A DNA stretch of 9,437 bases from Xanthobacteraceae bacterium (GCA_030044035.1 JASHWN010000370.1:1-9437); one strand, 5' to 3'; numbered from the stretch's first letter, positions 1 through 7,095 are shown. Translations and numbers: made by a program. The notes: generated from the sequence alone by a model not told the origin.

Positions 1-680
1 GCGAGAAACAAGGCCGCGTTGGCCATATCCCGGACTTGCGCCAGCCGGCCCAGCGGAACAGTGGCGATGAATTTTTCGCGCATGCCGGGCGCCGGTCCCA
101 AAAAGCTCGGCAATAGCGGCGTATCGGTCGCGACCGGCGCGATGGCGCAGACCCGGATGCGGTCGCCGGCAAGTTCGGCGGCGAGCGCCTTGGTCAGCGT
201 GTGCACCGCACCCTTGCTGGCGTTGTAGGCGGCGAGCCCGGGCCGCGGCCGCAAGCCCGCGGTCGAGCCGATATTGATGATGACGCCGCCGCCCTGTTTG
301 CGAAATTGCGGCACCACGGCCTGGCAGCACAGAAAAAGGCCTTTGACGTTGACCGCGAAGGTGCGGTCGTACTCGTCTTCGCCGATGTCGAGCAGCGGCT
401 TGTTGACGTGCGTGGTGCCGGCGTTGTTGACGAGCACATCGAGCCCGCCGAACGTCGCGACCGTATCCGCCACCATGGCGACGACCTCTTCCTTGCGCGC
501 CACGTCGCAGCGCAACGGGATCGCATTGCTGCCGATGGCGCGCGCCGCTTGTTGCGCCGCCGGCGCATCGATATCGGCCAGCGCGACCCATGCGCCCTCG
601 CGTGCATAGGTCTCGGCAATGGCGCGGCCGATGCCGGAACCGGCGCCGGTCACGAGGGCGGTCTTGCCTTCAAGGCGCAT
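1..680 (-). CDS. Short-chain dehydrogenase/reductase (SDR), 3' end cut by window edge
   Basis: Classical SDR, an NAD(P)(H)-dependent oxidoreductase of the cytoplasm. I translated 226 residues from ATG at 680. The cofactor loop TGAGSGIG is at residues 11-18. An acidic residue ends strand beta2 (ALADID, D36), which in this family favours NAD(H) over NADP(H). NNAG is at 85-88, and the catalytic tetrad N111, S139, Y152 and K156 (YNASK) is intact. No stop codon is reached, and about 20-30 residues are expected to be missing against a usual length near 250. The start has AGGAG about 8 nt upstream. It lies 29 bp downstream of the isomerase-like gene on the same strand, so the two are very likely co-transcribed. 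That suggests oxidation or reduction of a sugar, sugar acid or hydroxy-acid, but the substrate cannot be read from sequence. Family call is firm; substrate is unknown. Confidence 0.93.
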   Translation of the reverse strand, partial: MRLEGKTALVTGAGSGIGRAIAETYAREGAWVALADIDAPAAQQAARAIGSNAIPLRCDVARKEEVVAMVADTVATFGGLDVLVNNAGTTHVNKPLLDIGEDEYDRTFAVNVKGLFLCCQAVVPQFRKQGGGVIINIGSTAGLRPRPGLAAYNASKGAVHTLTKALAAELAGDRIRVCAIAPVATDTPLLPSFLGPAPGMREKFIATVPLGRLAQVRDMANAALFL

Positions 681-709
681 GCGTCAGCTCCTGTTGCAAT
701 CGACTTCGA

Positions 710-1498
710 TCAAACAGCCACTTTCGGCACGATGCCGTACGGCCTGGCCCAGCCGAGCCCATCCTCGGTGCGCGTGCGCGGGCGATATTCGCAGCCGATC
801 CAGCCGGCATAGCCGAGCCGATCCAAGCTTGCGAAGATTTCCGCATAATTGACCTCGCCCTCGTCGGGCTCGCGGCGCGACGGCACCGCGGCGATCTGTA
901 CGTGGCCGACGAGCGGGAAATGCGCTTCGAGGCGGCGGGTCAGATCGCCGCCGACGATCTGCGCATGATAGAAATCGAGCTGGATGCGCAGATTCGGCGC
1001 GCCGACCTTTTTGACGATGGCGGCGGCGTGCTCGAGGTGGCTGAGGAAATAGCCCGGCCGGTCGCGCGGATTGATCGGCTCGATCAGGAGCGTGACGTTG
1101 GCCGGCGCGGCGGCGGCCGCCGCGCGTTCGAGATTTTTCAGAAACACCGTCTCGGCCGCCGGCCGCTGCTCGACCGGCACGCAGCCGGTCATGCAATGGA
1201 TCGCGGTGCCGCCGATCGCGGTGACGTAATCGAGCGCCTGGCGGAACGCCGCGTCCCATTCGCGCTCGCGGCCCGGCCGGGCGCCGAGCCCGAAATCGCC
1301 CTCGCGGCCCATCGGCGTGTTGACGCCGAGCGGAGTGAGCCCGTGCCGTTGCAGCTCGGCCTTCACGGCCGACGGCGCAAGGTCGTAGGGAAATTGCAAC
1401 TCGACGGCCGAAAAACCCGCCGCCGCCGCGGCGCCGAACCGTTCGATCGGCGGCCGCTCGGTGAACAAATAGCCGAGATTGGCGGCAAAGCGGGGCAT
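710..1498 (-). CDS. Hydroxypyruvate isomerase / 2-oxo-tetronate isomerase-like TIM-barrel protein
   Basis: A 262-residue AP-endonuclease-2-like TIM barrel of the Hyi/OtnI family, about the usual length (258-260). Known members interconvert hydroxypyruvate and tartronate semialdehyde (Hyi) or isomerise 2-oxo-tetronates (OtnI). The opening MPRFAANLGYLF matches the Hyi-type N-terminus. Metal and catalytic positions are all visible: E140 in LLIEPIN, D175 in QLDFYH, H178, Q201 in GHVQIA and E237 in GCEYRP, so the enzyme looks active. The start at 1498 is supported by a GGGAGAG ribosome binding site about 8 nt upstream. It is first in an operon with the SDR gene. No gcl, glxR or otnK partner is visible in the window, so I cannot choose between the glyoxylate and the sugar-acid role. 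Possible promoter: TTGAAA-like -35 (1546-1551, minus strand) with a weak -10. Confidence 0.88.
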   Translation of the reverse strand: MPRFAANLGYLFTERPPIERFGAAAAAGFSAVELQFPYDLAPSAVKAELQRHGLTPLGVNTPMGREGDFGLGARPGREREWDAAFRQALDYVTAIGGTAIHCMTGCVPVEQRPAAETVFLKNLERAAAAAAPANVTLLIEPINPRDRPGYFLSHLEHAAAIVKKVGAPNLRIQLDFYHAQIVGGDLTRRLEAHFPLVGHVQIAAVPSRREPDEGEVNYAEIFASLDRLGYAGWIGCEYRPRTRTEDGLGWARPYGIVPKVAV

Positions 1499-1785
1499 CG
1501 GGTTTTCTCTCCCTTTGACGCATGCTGGCGGATCAGGCGACCGCGTTTCAAGTCCCTGGTAGTGCCGGCGGTGGCGCGGCGACGCCGCCGTGCAGCGCTT
1601 TATTTGGCTTCGCCCATGACGTCCCGGCGCTTGTGCCGCCGTGGGATAAATCCCATCATCCTGCCCAATTCAGAGGTGGGCCGTTTTGTGGTTGACGCCC
1701 GTGCCGCGGCTTGGTTCGCTTGCGGCCAAAAGCGCCGCGAAAGCGAAGACGGCACAGCATCGGAGGAGGCGGCGAGCGGCAGACG
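1499..1785. promoter_or_regulatory. Divergent intergenic region with two short inverted repeats
   Basis: This 287-bp gap separates the minus-strand isomerase operon from the plus-strand HTH-methyltransferase-like gene, so promoters for both must lie here. Two inverted repeats are visible: TGGGAT-AA-ATCCCA at 1642-1655 and GCCCA-N9-TGGGC at 1663-1681. Both use a TGGG/CCCA half site and sit 7 bp apart. TTGACG at 1692-1697 could be a -35 for the plus-strand gene, but no good -10 lies at the right distance. On the minus strand, TTGAAA (1546-1551) has only a poor -10 (CAGCAT, 1522-1527) at 18 bp. Promoter positions are therefore tentative; the inverted repeats are directly visible. Confidence 0.35.
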
Positions 1786-3189
1786 ATGAACGCTCAGGAA
1801 CTCCTGCAGGAGATCGCCGATTATTGCCGGCAGACCGGGCTTGCCGAATCCACGTTCGGCCGGCGCGCGGTCAATGACGGCAAGCTCACCGGGCGGCTGC
1901 GCAATGGCGGCCGCATCACCACCGACACGCTCGATCGCATCCACAATTTCATGGCCGCGCATCCACCCCATGGCCGCCCCACCATCATCGAACGGCCGCG
2001 CGAGCCGCGCGCGGCGCTGCCGCCTTTCGCGGCTGCGGTGAGCGCGGCAGCGGCAAAGCCCGGCGACCCGCAGCGCAACTTCCGCTTCTTCGACAACCGG
2101 CAAAAATATCTGCTCTTCGTCAACACCTGCAGCGAAAAATGGGAGGTGGCGAGCCGCGTTGCCGACGAGCTTGGCCACATTCATCCGCGGCCGCCTGCGG
2201 TGCGCGTGTTCGACGCCGGCGTCGGCGATGGCAGCGTGCTGGTGCGCGTGATGCGCGCCATGCACGACCGCTTTCCGCACATGCCGTTCTACGCGGTGGG
2301 CAAGGAGATCAGCCTCGAAGACGTGCGGCTGACCTTGCAGAAAATGGCCGACCGCTTCTTCGAGCATCCGGCGACGGTTCTGGTGCTCACCAACCTCGCC
2401 TATGCGGACGCGCCGTGGCTGCACGTCAAATCGCTCAACGCCGCGTCGAGCCTGGTCTGGCACGAGCTGCCGCTCCTCGGCAATTCGGCGCACCGCTTCG
2501 AGGAGCAGATCATCGATCTCGAGCCGTTCCTGGCAACGAACTGGAAGGCGGGAGTAAGCGCGCGCACCGGCAATCCGATCTATGAGCGGCCGGTCGTGCT
2601 GGTGATCTATCGCGACGACCACCGCTTTCTGCTCGACCCGATCGTTCCAAAACTCGGCGGCACGCAGGCCAATTACGATCTCGTCATCGCCTCGCAGCCT
2701 TATCGCGCGCGCGCCTCGCTGGAGTTCAAGGCCAAGCGCGTGATCGGCCCGCTCGCTCGCGCGCTCGGTCCGGGCGGGCGGCTGATCGCCATCCACTCGC
2801 ACGGCCACGACCCAGGCATGGAAATCATCCAGCGCGTCTGGCCGGACGACAATCCGTTCATCCACGACCGCCATCAGATCCTCAAAGCGGTCAAGCACGA
2901 GCTCGGCGCCGCCGGCCGCGATCTCAACTTCAACGCCTATGCCGACAATCGCTCGCTGTTCAAATACGTGATGCACACGCTGCCGACCGAGATTTCCGAT
3001 TCGATCGGCACCTCGACGCTGTTCGCCGCCTGGAACGCGGCGATCTACGTGGCGCAGGTCGAGGACGACCGGCTCGGCGAAGTCGTCGCCGACGGCCGCT
3101 ATCTCGACGCCACGCGCTCGGTCTTACGCGAGCGCGGCGGGCTATGGTTCTTCGACGAGTCCTATGTGATTTCGCGGCGGCGCGCATAG
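1786..3189 (+). CDS. XRE-like HTH domain joined to a SAM-dependent methyltransferase-like domain
   Basis: A 467-residue soluble protein with no signal peptide or membrane segment. Residues 1-57 resemble a lambda-repressor/XRE helix-turn-helix: a first helix, then AESTFGRRAVNDGKL, RLRNGGRIT and a closing helix TLDRIHNFM. An Ala/Pro/Arg-rich linker covers about 58-95. Residues about 100-420 look like a class I methyltransferase fold. Motif I is VFDAGVGDG (141-149); an acidic residue follows strand 2 (YAVGKEIS, E174). A motif-IV-like DLVIASQPY is at 298-306, and LGPGGRLIAIHSHG at 327-340 is a typical post-motif strand. I choose ATG 1786 because MNAQELLQEI begins the HTH domain and GGAGGAGG lies upstream (1762-1769, a long 16-nt spacing). 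A TTG start at 1711 would add 25 basic, low-complexity residues. Function is unknown; it could methylate a macromolecule or use SAM as a ligand. It is transcribed alone, between divergent and convergent neighbours. Confidence 0.8.
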   Translation: MNAQELLQEIADYCRQTGLAESTFGRRAVNDGKLTGRLRNGGRITTDTLDRIHNFMAAHPPHGRPTIIERPREPRAALPPFAAAVSAAAAKPGDPQRNFRFFDNRQKYLLFVNTCSEKWEVASRVADELGHIHPRPPAVRVFDAGVGDGSVLVRVMRAMHDRFPHMPFYAVGKEISLEDVRLTLQKMADRFFEHPATVLVLTNLAYADAPWLHVKSLNAASSLVWHELPLLGNSAHRFEEQIIDLEPFLATNWKAGVSARTGNPIYERPVVLVIYRDDHRFLLDPIVPKLGGTQANYDLVIASQPYRARASLEFKAKRVIGPLARALGPGGRLIAIHSHGHDPGMEIIQRVWPDDNPFIHDRHQILKAVKHELGAAGRDLNFNAYADNRSLFKYVMHTLPTEISDSIGTSTLFAAWNAAIYVAQVEDDRLGEVVADGRYLDATRSVLRERGGLWFFDESYVISRRRA

Positions 3190-3195
3190 GTCTTC

Positions 3196-3234
3196 ATCCT
3201 TCCCCGTGAAGCGACCGCTTGCGCGGGTGAGGAT
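3196..3234 (+). terminator. Hairpin just downstream of the HTH-methyltransferase-like gene
   Basis: The hairpin begins 7 bp after the stop at 3189. Arm CCCGTGAAGC (3203-3212) pairs with GCTT (3217-3220) plus CGCGGG (3222-3227) across a GACC loop, with one bulged G and one G-T pair. An outer ATCCT/AGGAT pair (3196-3200/3230-3234) extends it. There is no T-tract, so if it terminates it does so as a Rho-aided or processing hairpin. It may simply be an intergenic palindromic repeat. Confidence 0.4.
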
Positions 3235-3301
3235 CAAGAGCGCCGCGCAGTGCCGTTTCTGACAGTTCTTCGCTGATTTTACTTGCGTCGATTCAGCATG
3301 G

Positions 3302-3323
3302 ACCGCCGGTCAAGCCCGGTGGT
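3302..3323. repeat. Short palindrome, ACCGCCGG / CCGGTGGT
   Basis: ACCGCCGG at 3302-3309 pairs with CCGGTGGT at 3316-3323 around a TCAAGC loop, with a single G-T wobble. From memory it resembles a dispersed alphaproteobacterial intergenic repeat in which a CCGG stem surrounds a TCAAGC-type loop and is followed by GTGACGA; GTGACGA is present here at 3322-3328. It may be a REP-like element. Only a genome-wide count would confirm repetition. Confidence 0.5.
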
Positions 3324-3338
3324 GACGATAATGGGGAT

Positions 3339-3404
3339 ACGCGTCATGAGAACGAGAGGACTCGCACTCTCGTCGCCCCTTCGGGGCTCCTCGCAATGAC
3401 GCGT
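3339..3404. repeat. Branched palindromic (REP-like) element between convergent genes
   Basis: Outer arms ACGCGTCAT (3339-3347) and ATGACGCGT (3396-3404) are perfect reverse complements. They continue with GAG/CTC (3348-3350/3390-3392) past a 3-nt bulge. Inside lie two further hairpins: CGAGAG/CTCTCG (3353-3358/3367-3372) and GCCCC-TTC-GGGGC (3375-3387). The result is a three-way-junction fold of 66 nt. Read on the minus strand it begins CGTCATTGCGAGGAG, which I recall as the start of a widespread bacterial dispersed repeat. It abuts the TAA of the Mo hydroxylase large subunit (3404-3406), so it would form the 3' end of that mRNA and may stabilise or terminate it. Confidence 0.6.
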
Positions 3405-5680
3405 TAATTACCCGTATTGCGGCCGGCGAGCGCGGCGCGCACGCGCTCGGGCGTCAGCGGATATTGCCGCAGCCGTGCGCCGGTGGCGTCGAAGAATGCG
3501 TTGGCGATGGCGGCGCCGGCCGCGCCCATCACCTCTTCGCCGGCGCCGCTCGACGGTTCGTCGATGCGCTGCACCACGATCGGCGTGCAGTCGGGATGTT
3601 CGGCAAAGCGCAGCACCGGATAGCTCGCCCAGTCGAGGCTGGTGACGCCGTTATGGTCGAACGTCACCTCCTCCTTGAGCATGCGGCTCGTCGCCTGCAC
3701 CAGCATGCCGACGATCTGGTTCTCGACCAGTGCCGGATTGACGGCGAGCCCGCAATCGAGCGCGCCGTAAAGCCGCTTGGCGACGATCGTGCCGGAGCGC
3801 GTGTTGACCTCGATCTCGGCGACCGCGGCGCCGTACGAGACATGGTGCGTGCCGACCGCGATGCCGCGGCCGGTGACGATCTCGGCGTGCGAGCGCCGCG
3901 ACGCCGCCGGGGCCGGAATCCAGCTGGCCGCCTTGGCAACGGCTTCGAGCACGCCGAGCCAGCGCGTGTCGCCCATGTTTTTGCGGCGGAACTCGAACGG
4001 ATCCATCTTCACCGCGAAGGCAAGCTCGTCGATGGTCTGCTCCGAGGCGAACGACAGCGCCATGTCGAGCGGCGAGCGCAACGGCGAACCTTTGAGCAGG
4101 CCTGCCATCGGCACGGCGTGGCTCGTCACGCGCCGGTTGGCGATGCGGTACATCGAGCCGGTGCTCATGCGGTTGACGATGATCGAGAACGAGCCGGCGC
4201 TGCGCTCGGGCGGCGTCTTTTGCAGCGCAAGCTCGGTCGAGGTCTCGTCGGTGTGCCAGCCGTGCTGCCAGCCGTCATAGGTGTAGGCGATGATGTTGCC
4301 GTCGTCGTCGACCGCGGCGCGCACGGCGGCGACTTGCGCCGGGCCGTAATTGTCCCAGCCCAGCTCGTCCCAGCGCATGAACTGCACGCGCACCGGACGG
4401 CCGACCGCCTGCGACATGATCGCCGCTGCCTGCGGCGCGTCCTCGTAGCAGCTGTGGCCGTAGGTGCCCGAGCCTTCGTAGTATTGTACGCGCACCCGCT
4501 CGTCCGGCATGCCCAACAGCGTCGCCAGCATCTTACGCGAGGCATACACATCCTGCGTCGAGGACAGCACGAGCGCGCCATCCGCTTTCACGTCGGCGAG
4601 CGCGCAGTTCGGGCCGAACACCGCGTGCGCCTGATAGGGCGAAAAAAAGCGCGCGGAAGCGACGTGGGCCGCGCCGGCAAATCCGGCATCGACATTGCCG
4701 ACATTGACCACGACCGTGTCGGTCGATTGCGCGTCGCGCAGCACGATCGGCAGATGCGGCTGCTCGGGCAGCAGCGGCGGGTCTTGCCAGGCGATCTTCA
4801 GCTCTTTGGCGGCGCGGATGGCGTCCCATTCGCGCTCGGCGACCACGCCGACGAAGTCGCCGCGGCGCACGACGCGGGCGCCCGGGATGTGCGCGATCGA
4901 GCCTTCGTCAAGGTCTTTCACCTTGGCGCCGCTGCCATAGGCGCGCTGGCCGCGCGGCCGCACCACGCGGCCGTGCAGCATGTTGGCGACGCGGACGTGC
5001 TGCATGTGCACGTATTTGCCGGCGACCTTGTCGGGGATGTCGACGCGCGGCACGCGGGTGCCGACGAGCTTGTACTGGCTCGGCGGTTTGCGCGGCGCCG
5101 TGCCGGTGAATTTGATGGCGAACGGCTTGTCGCCGATCAGTTCGCCGTATGTGACGGAGCGGTTCGGCTCGCCATCGATGCTGACTACACCCTTGGCGAC
5201 CACGAGACTGCCGACCTGCACGCCAAGTTTTTGCGACGCGCGCAACAGCAGCGCCTGGCGGGCTTCCGCCGCGGCAGCGCGGACCTGCGGCCCGCCGCGC
5301 TCGATCGACGAGCTCGAGCTGGTGGCCTGCTGGTCGGGCGTGACGTTGGTGTCGAGCCGCACCGCCGCCATCTGGCTCATGGCGAGGTCGAGCTCCTCGC
5401 CGGCGATCTGCAGGAGGCCGGTGGTGTTGCCCTGGCCCAATTCGCACTTGCCGAAATAAAGCGTCGCGGTGTTGTCGGCGTGAATGGCGAGCCAAGTGTC
5501 GATGCGCTCGGGGTCGGGCGGGCCGGCGAGCGTGCCGCGCGCGGTTGCGGCAGCTGGCGCTGCCGTCGCCTGCCCGGCAAAGGCGAAGCCGACGATCAGC
5601 GCGCCGCCCGCCTTCAACAATTTGCGGCGGCTCAGCCGTGAGCCGGCTTGGCCGAGCGATTGCGCAGCAGGCTCGCTCAT
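3404..5680 (-). CDS. Molybdenum hydroxylase large subunit, Tat-exported (isoquinoline 1-oxidoreductase beta-like)
   Basis: A 758-residue catalytic subunit of the xanthine oxidase family, molybdopterin-cytosine-dinucleotide type by family knowledge. It would hydroxylate an N-heterocycle or oxidise an aldehyde in the periplasm. The N-terminus has a twin-arginine signal: SRRKLLKAGG (17-26), a hydrophobic stretch to about 37, then an Ala-rich cleavage region near 38-46. Family landmarks in order: GKCELGQGNTTGLLQIAGEE (77-96), VRVQFMRWDELGWDNYGPAQ (430-449), ASEQTIDELAFAVKMDPFEF (545-564), LDCGLAVNP (641-649) and the C-terminal GAGEE (712-716), where E715 is the expected catalytic glutamate. There is no FAD domain and no CxxCH cytochrome motif, so electrons must leave through the [2Fe-2S] partner to an acceptor not encoded here. 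ATG 5680 overlaps the small-subunit stop (ATGA) and opens directly on the Tat signal. An in-frame upstream ATG at 5851 lies inside the small-subunit gene and is rejected. The true substrate is unknown. Confidence 0.95.
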   Translation of the reverse strand: MSEPAAQSLGQAGSRLSRRKLLKAGGALIVGFAFAGQATAAPAAATARGTLAGPPDPERIDTWLAIHADNTATLYFGKCELGQGNTTGLLQIAGEELDLAMSQMAAVRLDTNVTPDQQATSSSSSIERGGPQVRAAAAEARQALLLRASQKLGVQVGSLVVAKGVVSIDGEPNRSVTYGELIGDKPFAIKFTGTAPRKPPSQYKLVGTRVPRVDIPDKVAGKYVHMQHVRVANMLHGRVVRPRGQRAYGSGAKVKDLDEGSIAHIPGARVVRRGDFVGVVAEREWDAIRAAKELKIAWQDPPLLPEQPHLPIVLRDAQSTDTVVVNVGNVDAGFAGAAHVASARFFSPYQAHAVFGPNCALADVKADGALVLSSTQDVYASRKMLATLLGMPDERVRVQYYEGSGTYGHSCYEDAPQAAAIMSQAVGRPVRVQFMRWDELGWDNYGPAQVAAVRAAVDDDGNIIAYTYDGWQHGWHTDETSTELALQKTPPERSAGSFSIIVNRMSTGSMYRIANRRVTSHAVPMAGLLKGSPLRSPLDMALSFASEQTIDELAFAVKMDPFEFRRKNMGDTRWLGVLEAVAKAASWIPAPAASRRSHAEIVTGRGIAVGTHHVSYGAAVAEIEVNTRSGTIVAKRLYGALDCGLAVNPALVENQIVGMLVQATSRMLKEEVTFDHNGVTSLDWASYPVLRFAEHPDCTPIVVQRIDEPSSGAGEEVMGAAGAAIANAFFDATGARLRQYPLTPERVRAALAGRNTGN

Positions 5681-6186
5681 GGCGTGCCTCCCGCGATTGC
5701 GCGCGCGGCGAGCTGGATCGCCTTCATCACGCGCGGATAGGTGCCGCAGCGGCACAGGTGACCGTTCATGGTCTTGCGGATGTCGGCTTCGCTCGGACTG
5801 GGATTGTTGGCGAGAAGCTCGGCGCCCTTGACGGTCATGCCGTTGTAGCAATAGCCGCAGTGCAGCGCCTGCACGTCGATAAAGGCCTGCTGCAGCGGAT
5901 GCAGTGCGGGCGGCGACGACAGGCCTTTTTGTTCGGCGTACCAGGCCGGCAACCCTTCGAGCGTCGTGATCGATCTATTGGCGACCGCGGCGACCGGTGT
6001 GACGCAGGACCTGATCTCTACGCCGTCGGCCAGCACCGAGCACGAGCCGCACTGCGCCAGACCGCAGCCGAAGCGCGGGCCATGCAGCTCGAGCTCATTG
6101 GTCAGGACGTAGAGCAGCGGCGTATCGGGGCTGGCCCTCACCGGCCAATCGCGGCCGTTCACCCTGATGCGCAGTGGATCGGCCAT
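5677..6186 (-). CDS. [2Fe-2S] small subunit of the molybdenum hydroxylase (isoquinoline 1-oxidoreductase alpha-like)
   Basis: A 169-residue electron-transfer subunit carrying two [2Fe-2S] clusters. The plant-ferredoxin-type N-terminal domain has C41, C46, C49 and C61 (FGCGLAQCGSC). The helical C-terminal domain has C110, C113, C145 and C147 (HCGYCYNGM and CRCG). The position before the first Cys of the second motif is His (H109), where Gln is the residue I expect in most relatives and which contacts the pterin cofactor. It has no signal peptide; in this family it is carried across the membrane with the Tat-bearing large subunit. I choose ATG 6186 because GGGAG sits 7 nt upstream; an earlier in-frame ATG at 6213 lacks such a site. 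Its stop overlaps the large-subunit start by 4 bp, giving translational coupling, and it lies 36 bp after the NodB-fold hydrolase gene. Confidence 0.95.
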   Translation of the reverse strand: MADPLRIRVNGRDWPVRASPDTPLLYVLTNELELHGPRFGCGLAQCGSCSVLADGVEIRSCVTPVAAVANRSITTLEGLPAWYAEQKGLSSPPALHPLQQAFIDVQALHCGYCYNGMTVKGAELLANNPSPSEADIRKTMNGHLCRCGTYPRVMKAIQLAARAIAGGTP

Positions 6187-6222
6187 GATCGTTCTCCCGA
6201 CGGTCGGCGCCAAATGCGAACG

Positions 6223-7092
6223 CTACGAGGCGGCGGCGCGGCGCGGCATCGCCGCGGGCCGGCCGACCTTGAAGATTTCGTCGAGGCACCAGCGCGCCAC
6301 CTCGCCGCCGGAGGCAAACCAGACGCCGCCGGCGCCGCGCATGTGCCGGATGATGGTGCGCAGCGCGTCGGCCCGGCCGGGACGGCCCGAGATGTACGGA
6401 TGAAACTGGAACGGGCAGTAATTCGGCGCCGCTTTGGCTTCCTCGTGAAATTCGTCGAACATCGCCTTCCAGACGATGAGCGCATTGTGCGGATTGCCGG
6501 CGTCGTTGGCGCGATGCTGATAGGTGCGGCCGTCGCCGAACGGCTGCCGCGGCAGCTCGACCAGCGCGCCGCGCTCGCTTTCCCAGAGGAACGGCAGATC
6601 GTGCGAAAACGAATTGCTGTTCCAGACAAAGCCGTGCTCGATCAGCAATTCGAGGCTGTTCGCACTTTGCGTGCAGGAGCGCCAGCCGAGCGGGCGCGCC
6701 CCGGTGCGGCCGCGGATCATGTCGATGGTCTTGCGCATCACTTCCCGCTCCTCGTCGCGGGTCAGCTTGCGCGCCACTTCGTGATGATAGCCGTGACCGG
6801 CGATTTCATGGCCGGCGGCGACGATCGCCTTGACCGCGTCGGGGTAGCGCTCGGCAATGGCGCCGCAGGTGAGGAAGGTCGCCTTCACGCCCTCGTCCTG
6901 CAGGATGCGCAGGATGCGCCAGATGCCGGTATGCGGCCCATATTCGCACTGGGTGTATTCCTCGTGATCGCGCGTGCCGTCTTCGAGCGGCCGCACGTCC
7001 TCGCCGCCCTGAAAATCGAAAGTGAGCGTGACCGCCACCCGCGCATCGTTCGGCCAGCGAAAGCGCGCGTCATGATGATGGTCTTGCAGCAT
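6223..7092 (-). CDS. Polysaccharide deacetylase-family (NodB-fold) hydrolase, PuuE/HpPgdA-like
   Basis: A 289-residue NodB-homology protein with no signal peptide, so probably cytoplasmic. Visible motifs: LTFDFQGGED (23-32, D26 as motif 1), GHEIAGHGYHHE (94-105) with the H100-x3-H104 metal pair, GWRSC (136-140, R138) and FHPYISGRPGR (230-240, H231). GHEIxxHGYxHE and HPxxSGRP are features of the cytosolic subgroup that includes allantoinase PuuE, Helicobacter HpPgdA and bacterial cyclic imide hydrolases, rather than secreted chitin deacetylases. A cyclic amide or imide is therefore a more likely substrate than a polysaccharide, but this is inference. The start has AGGGAG 7 nt upstream, partly inside a hairpin (see 7096-7125). 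It is the first gene of the tight unit with the Mo hydroxylase subunits. Confidence 0.9.
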   Translation of the reverse strand: MLQDHHHDARFRWPNDARVAVTLTFDFQGGEDVRPLEDGTRDHEEYTQCEYGPHTGIWRILRILQDEGVKATFLTCGAIAERYPDAVKAIVAAGHEIAGHGYHHEVARKLTRDEEREVMRKTIDMIRGRTGARPLGWRSCTQSANSLELLIEHGFVWNSNSFSHDLPFLWESERGALVELPRQPFGDGRTYQHRANDAGNPHNALIVWKAMFDEFHEEAKAAPNYCPFQFHPYISGRPGRADALRTIIRHMRGAGGVWFASGGEVARWCLDEIFKVGRPAAMPRRAAAS

Positions 7093-7095
7093 TTT

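Noticed and set aside
1600..1659. Tiny minus-strand ORF of 19 basic residues (MMGFIPRRHKRRDVMGEAK) in the divergent intergenic region
   Set aside because: The purine-rich stretch abuts the start codon with wrong spacing, the ORF is too short for a composition test, and I recognise no family. It would need conservation evidence.
590..1789. Long plus-strand open frame across the SDR start and the isomerase gene
   Set aside because: It is the antisense shadow of two genes with intact active sites, and no family motif is visible in it.
1600..2976. Long minus-strand open frame opposite the HTH-methyltransferase-like gene
   Set aside because: The plus strand has a clear start, a methyltransferase motif I and a sensible domain order; the minus frame is compositionally antisense-like.
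3464..5641. Long plus-strand open frame (725 codons) opposite the Mo hydroxylase large subunit
   Set aside because: Its translation is Arg/His/Ala/Asp-rich low-complexity text typical of an antisense frame in GC-rich DNA, while the minus strand has full family motifs.
5681..5851. Upstream in-frame start for the Mo hydroxylase large subunit at 5851
   Set aside because: The extra 57 residues are the out-of-frame reading of the small-subunit gene, and ATG 5680 opens directly on a twin-arginine signal with an ATGA overlap.
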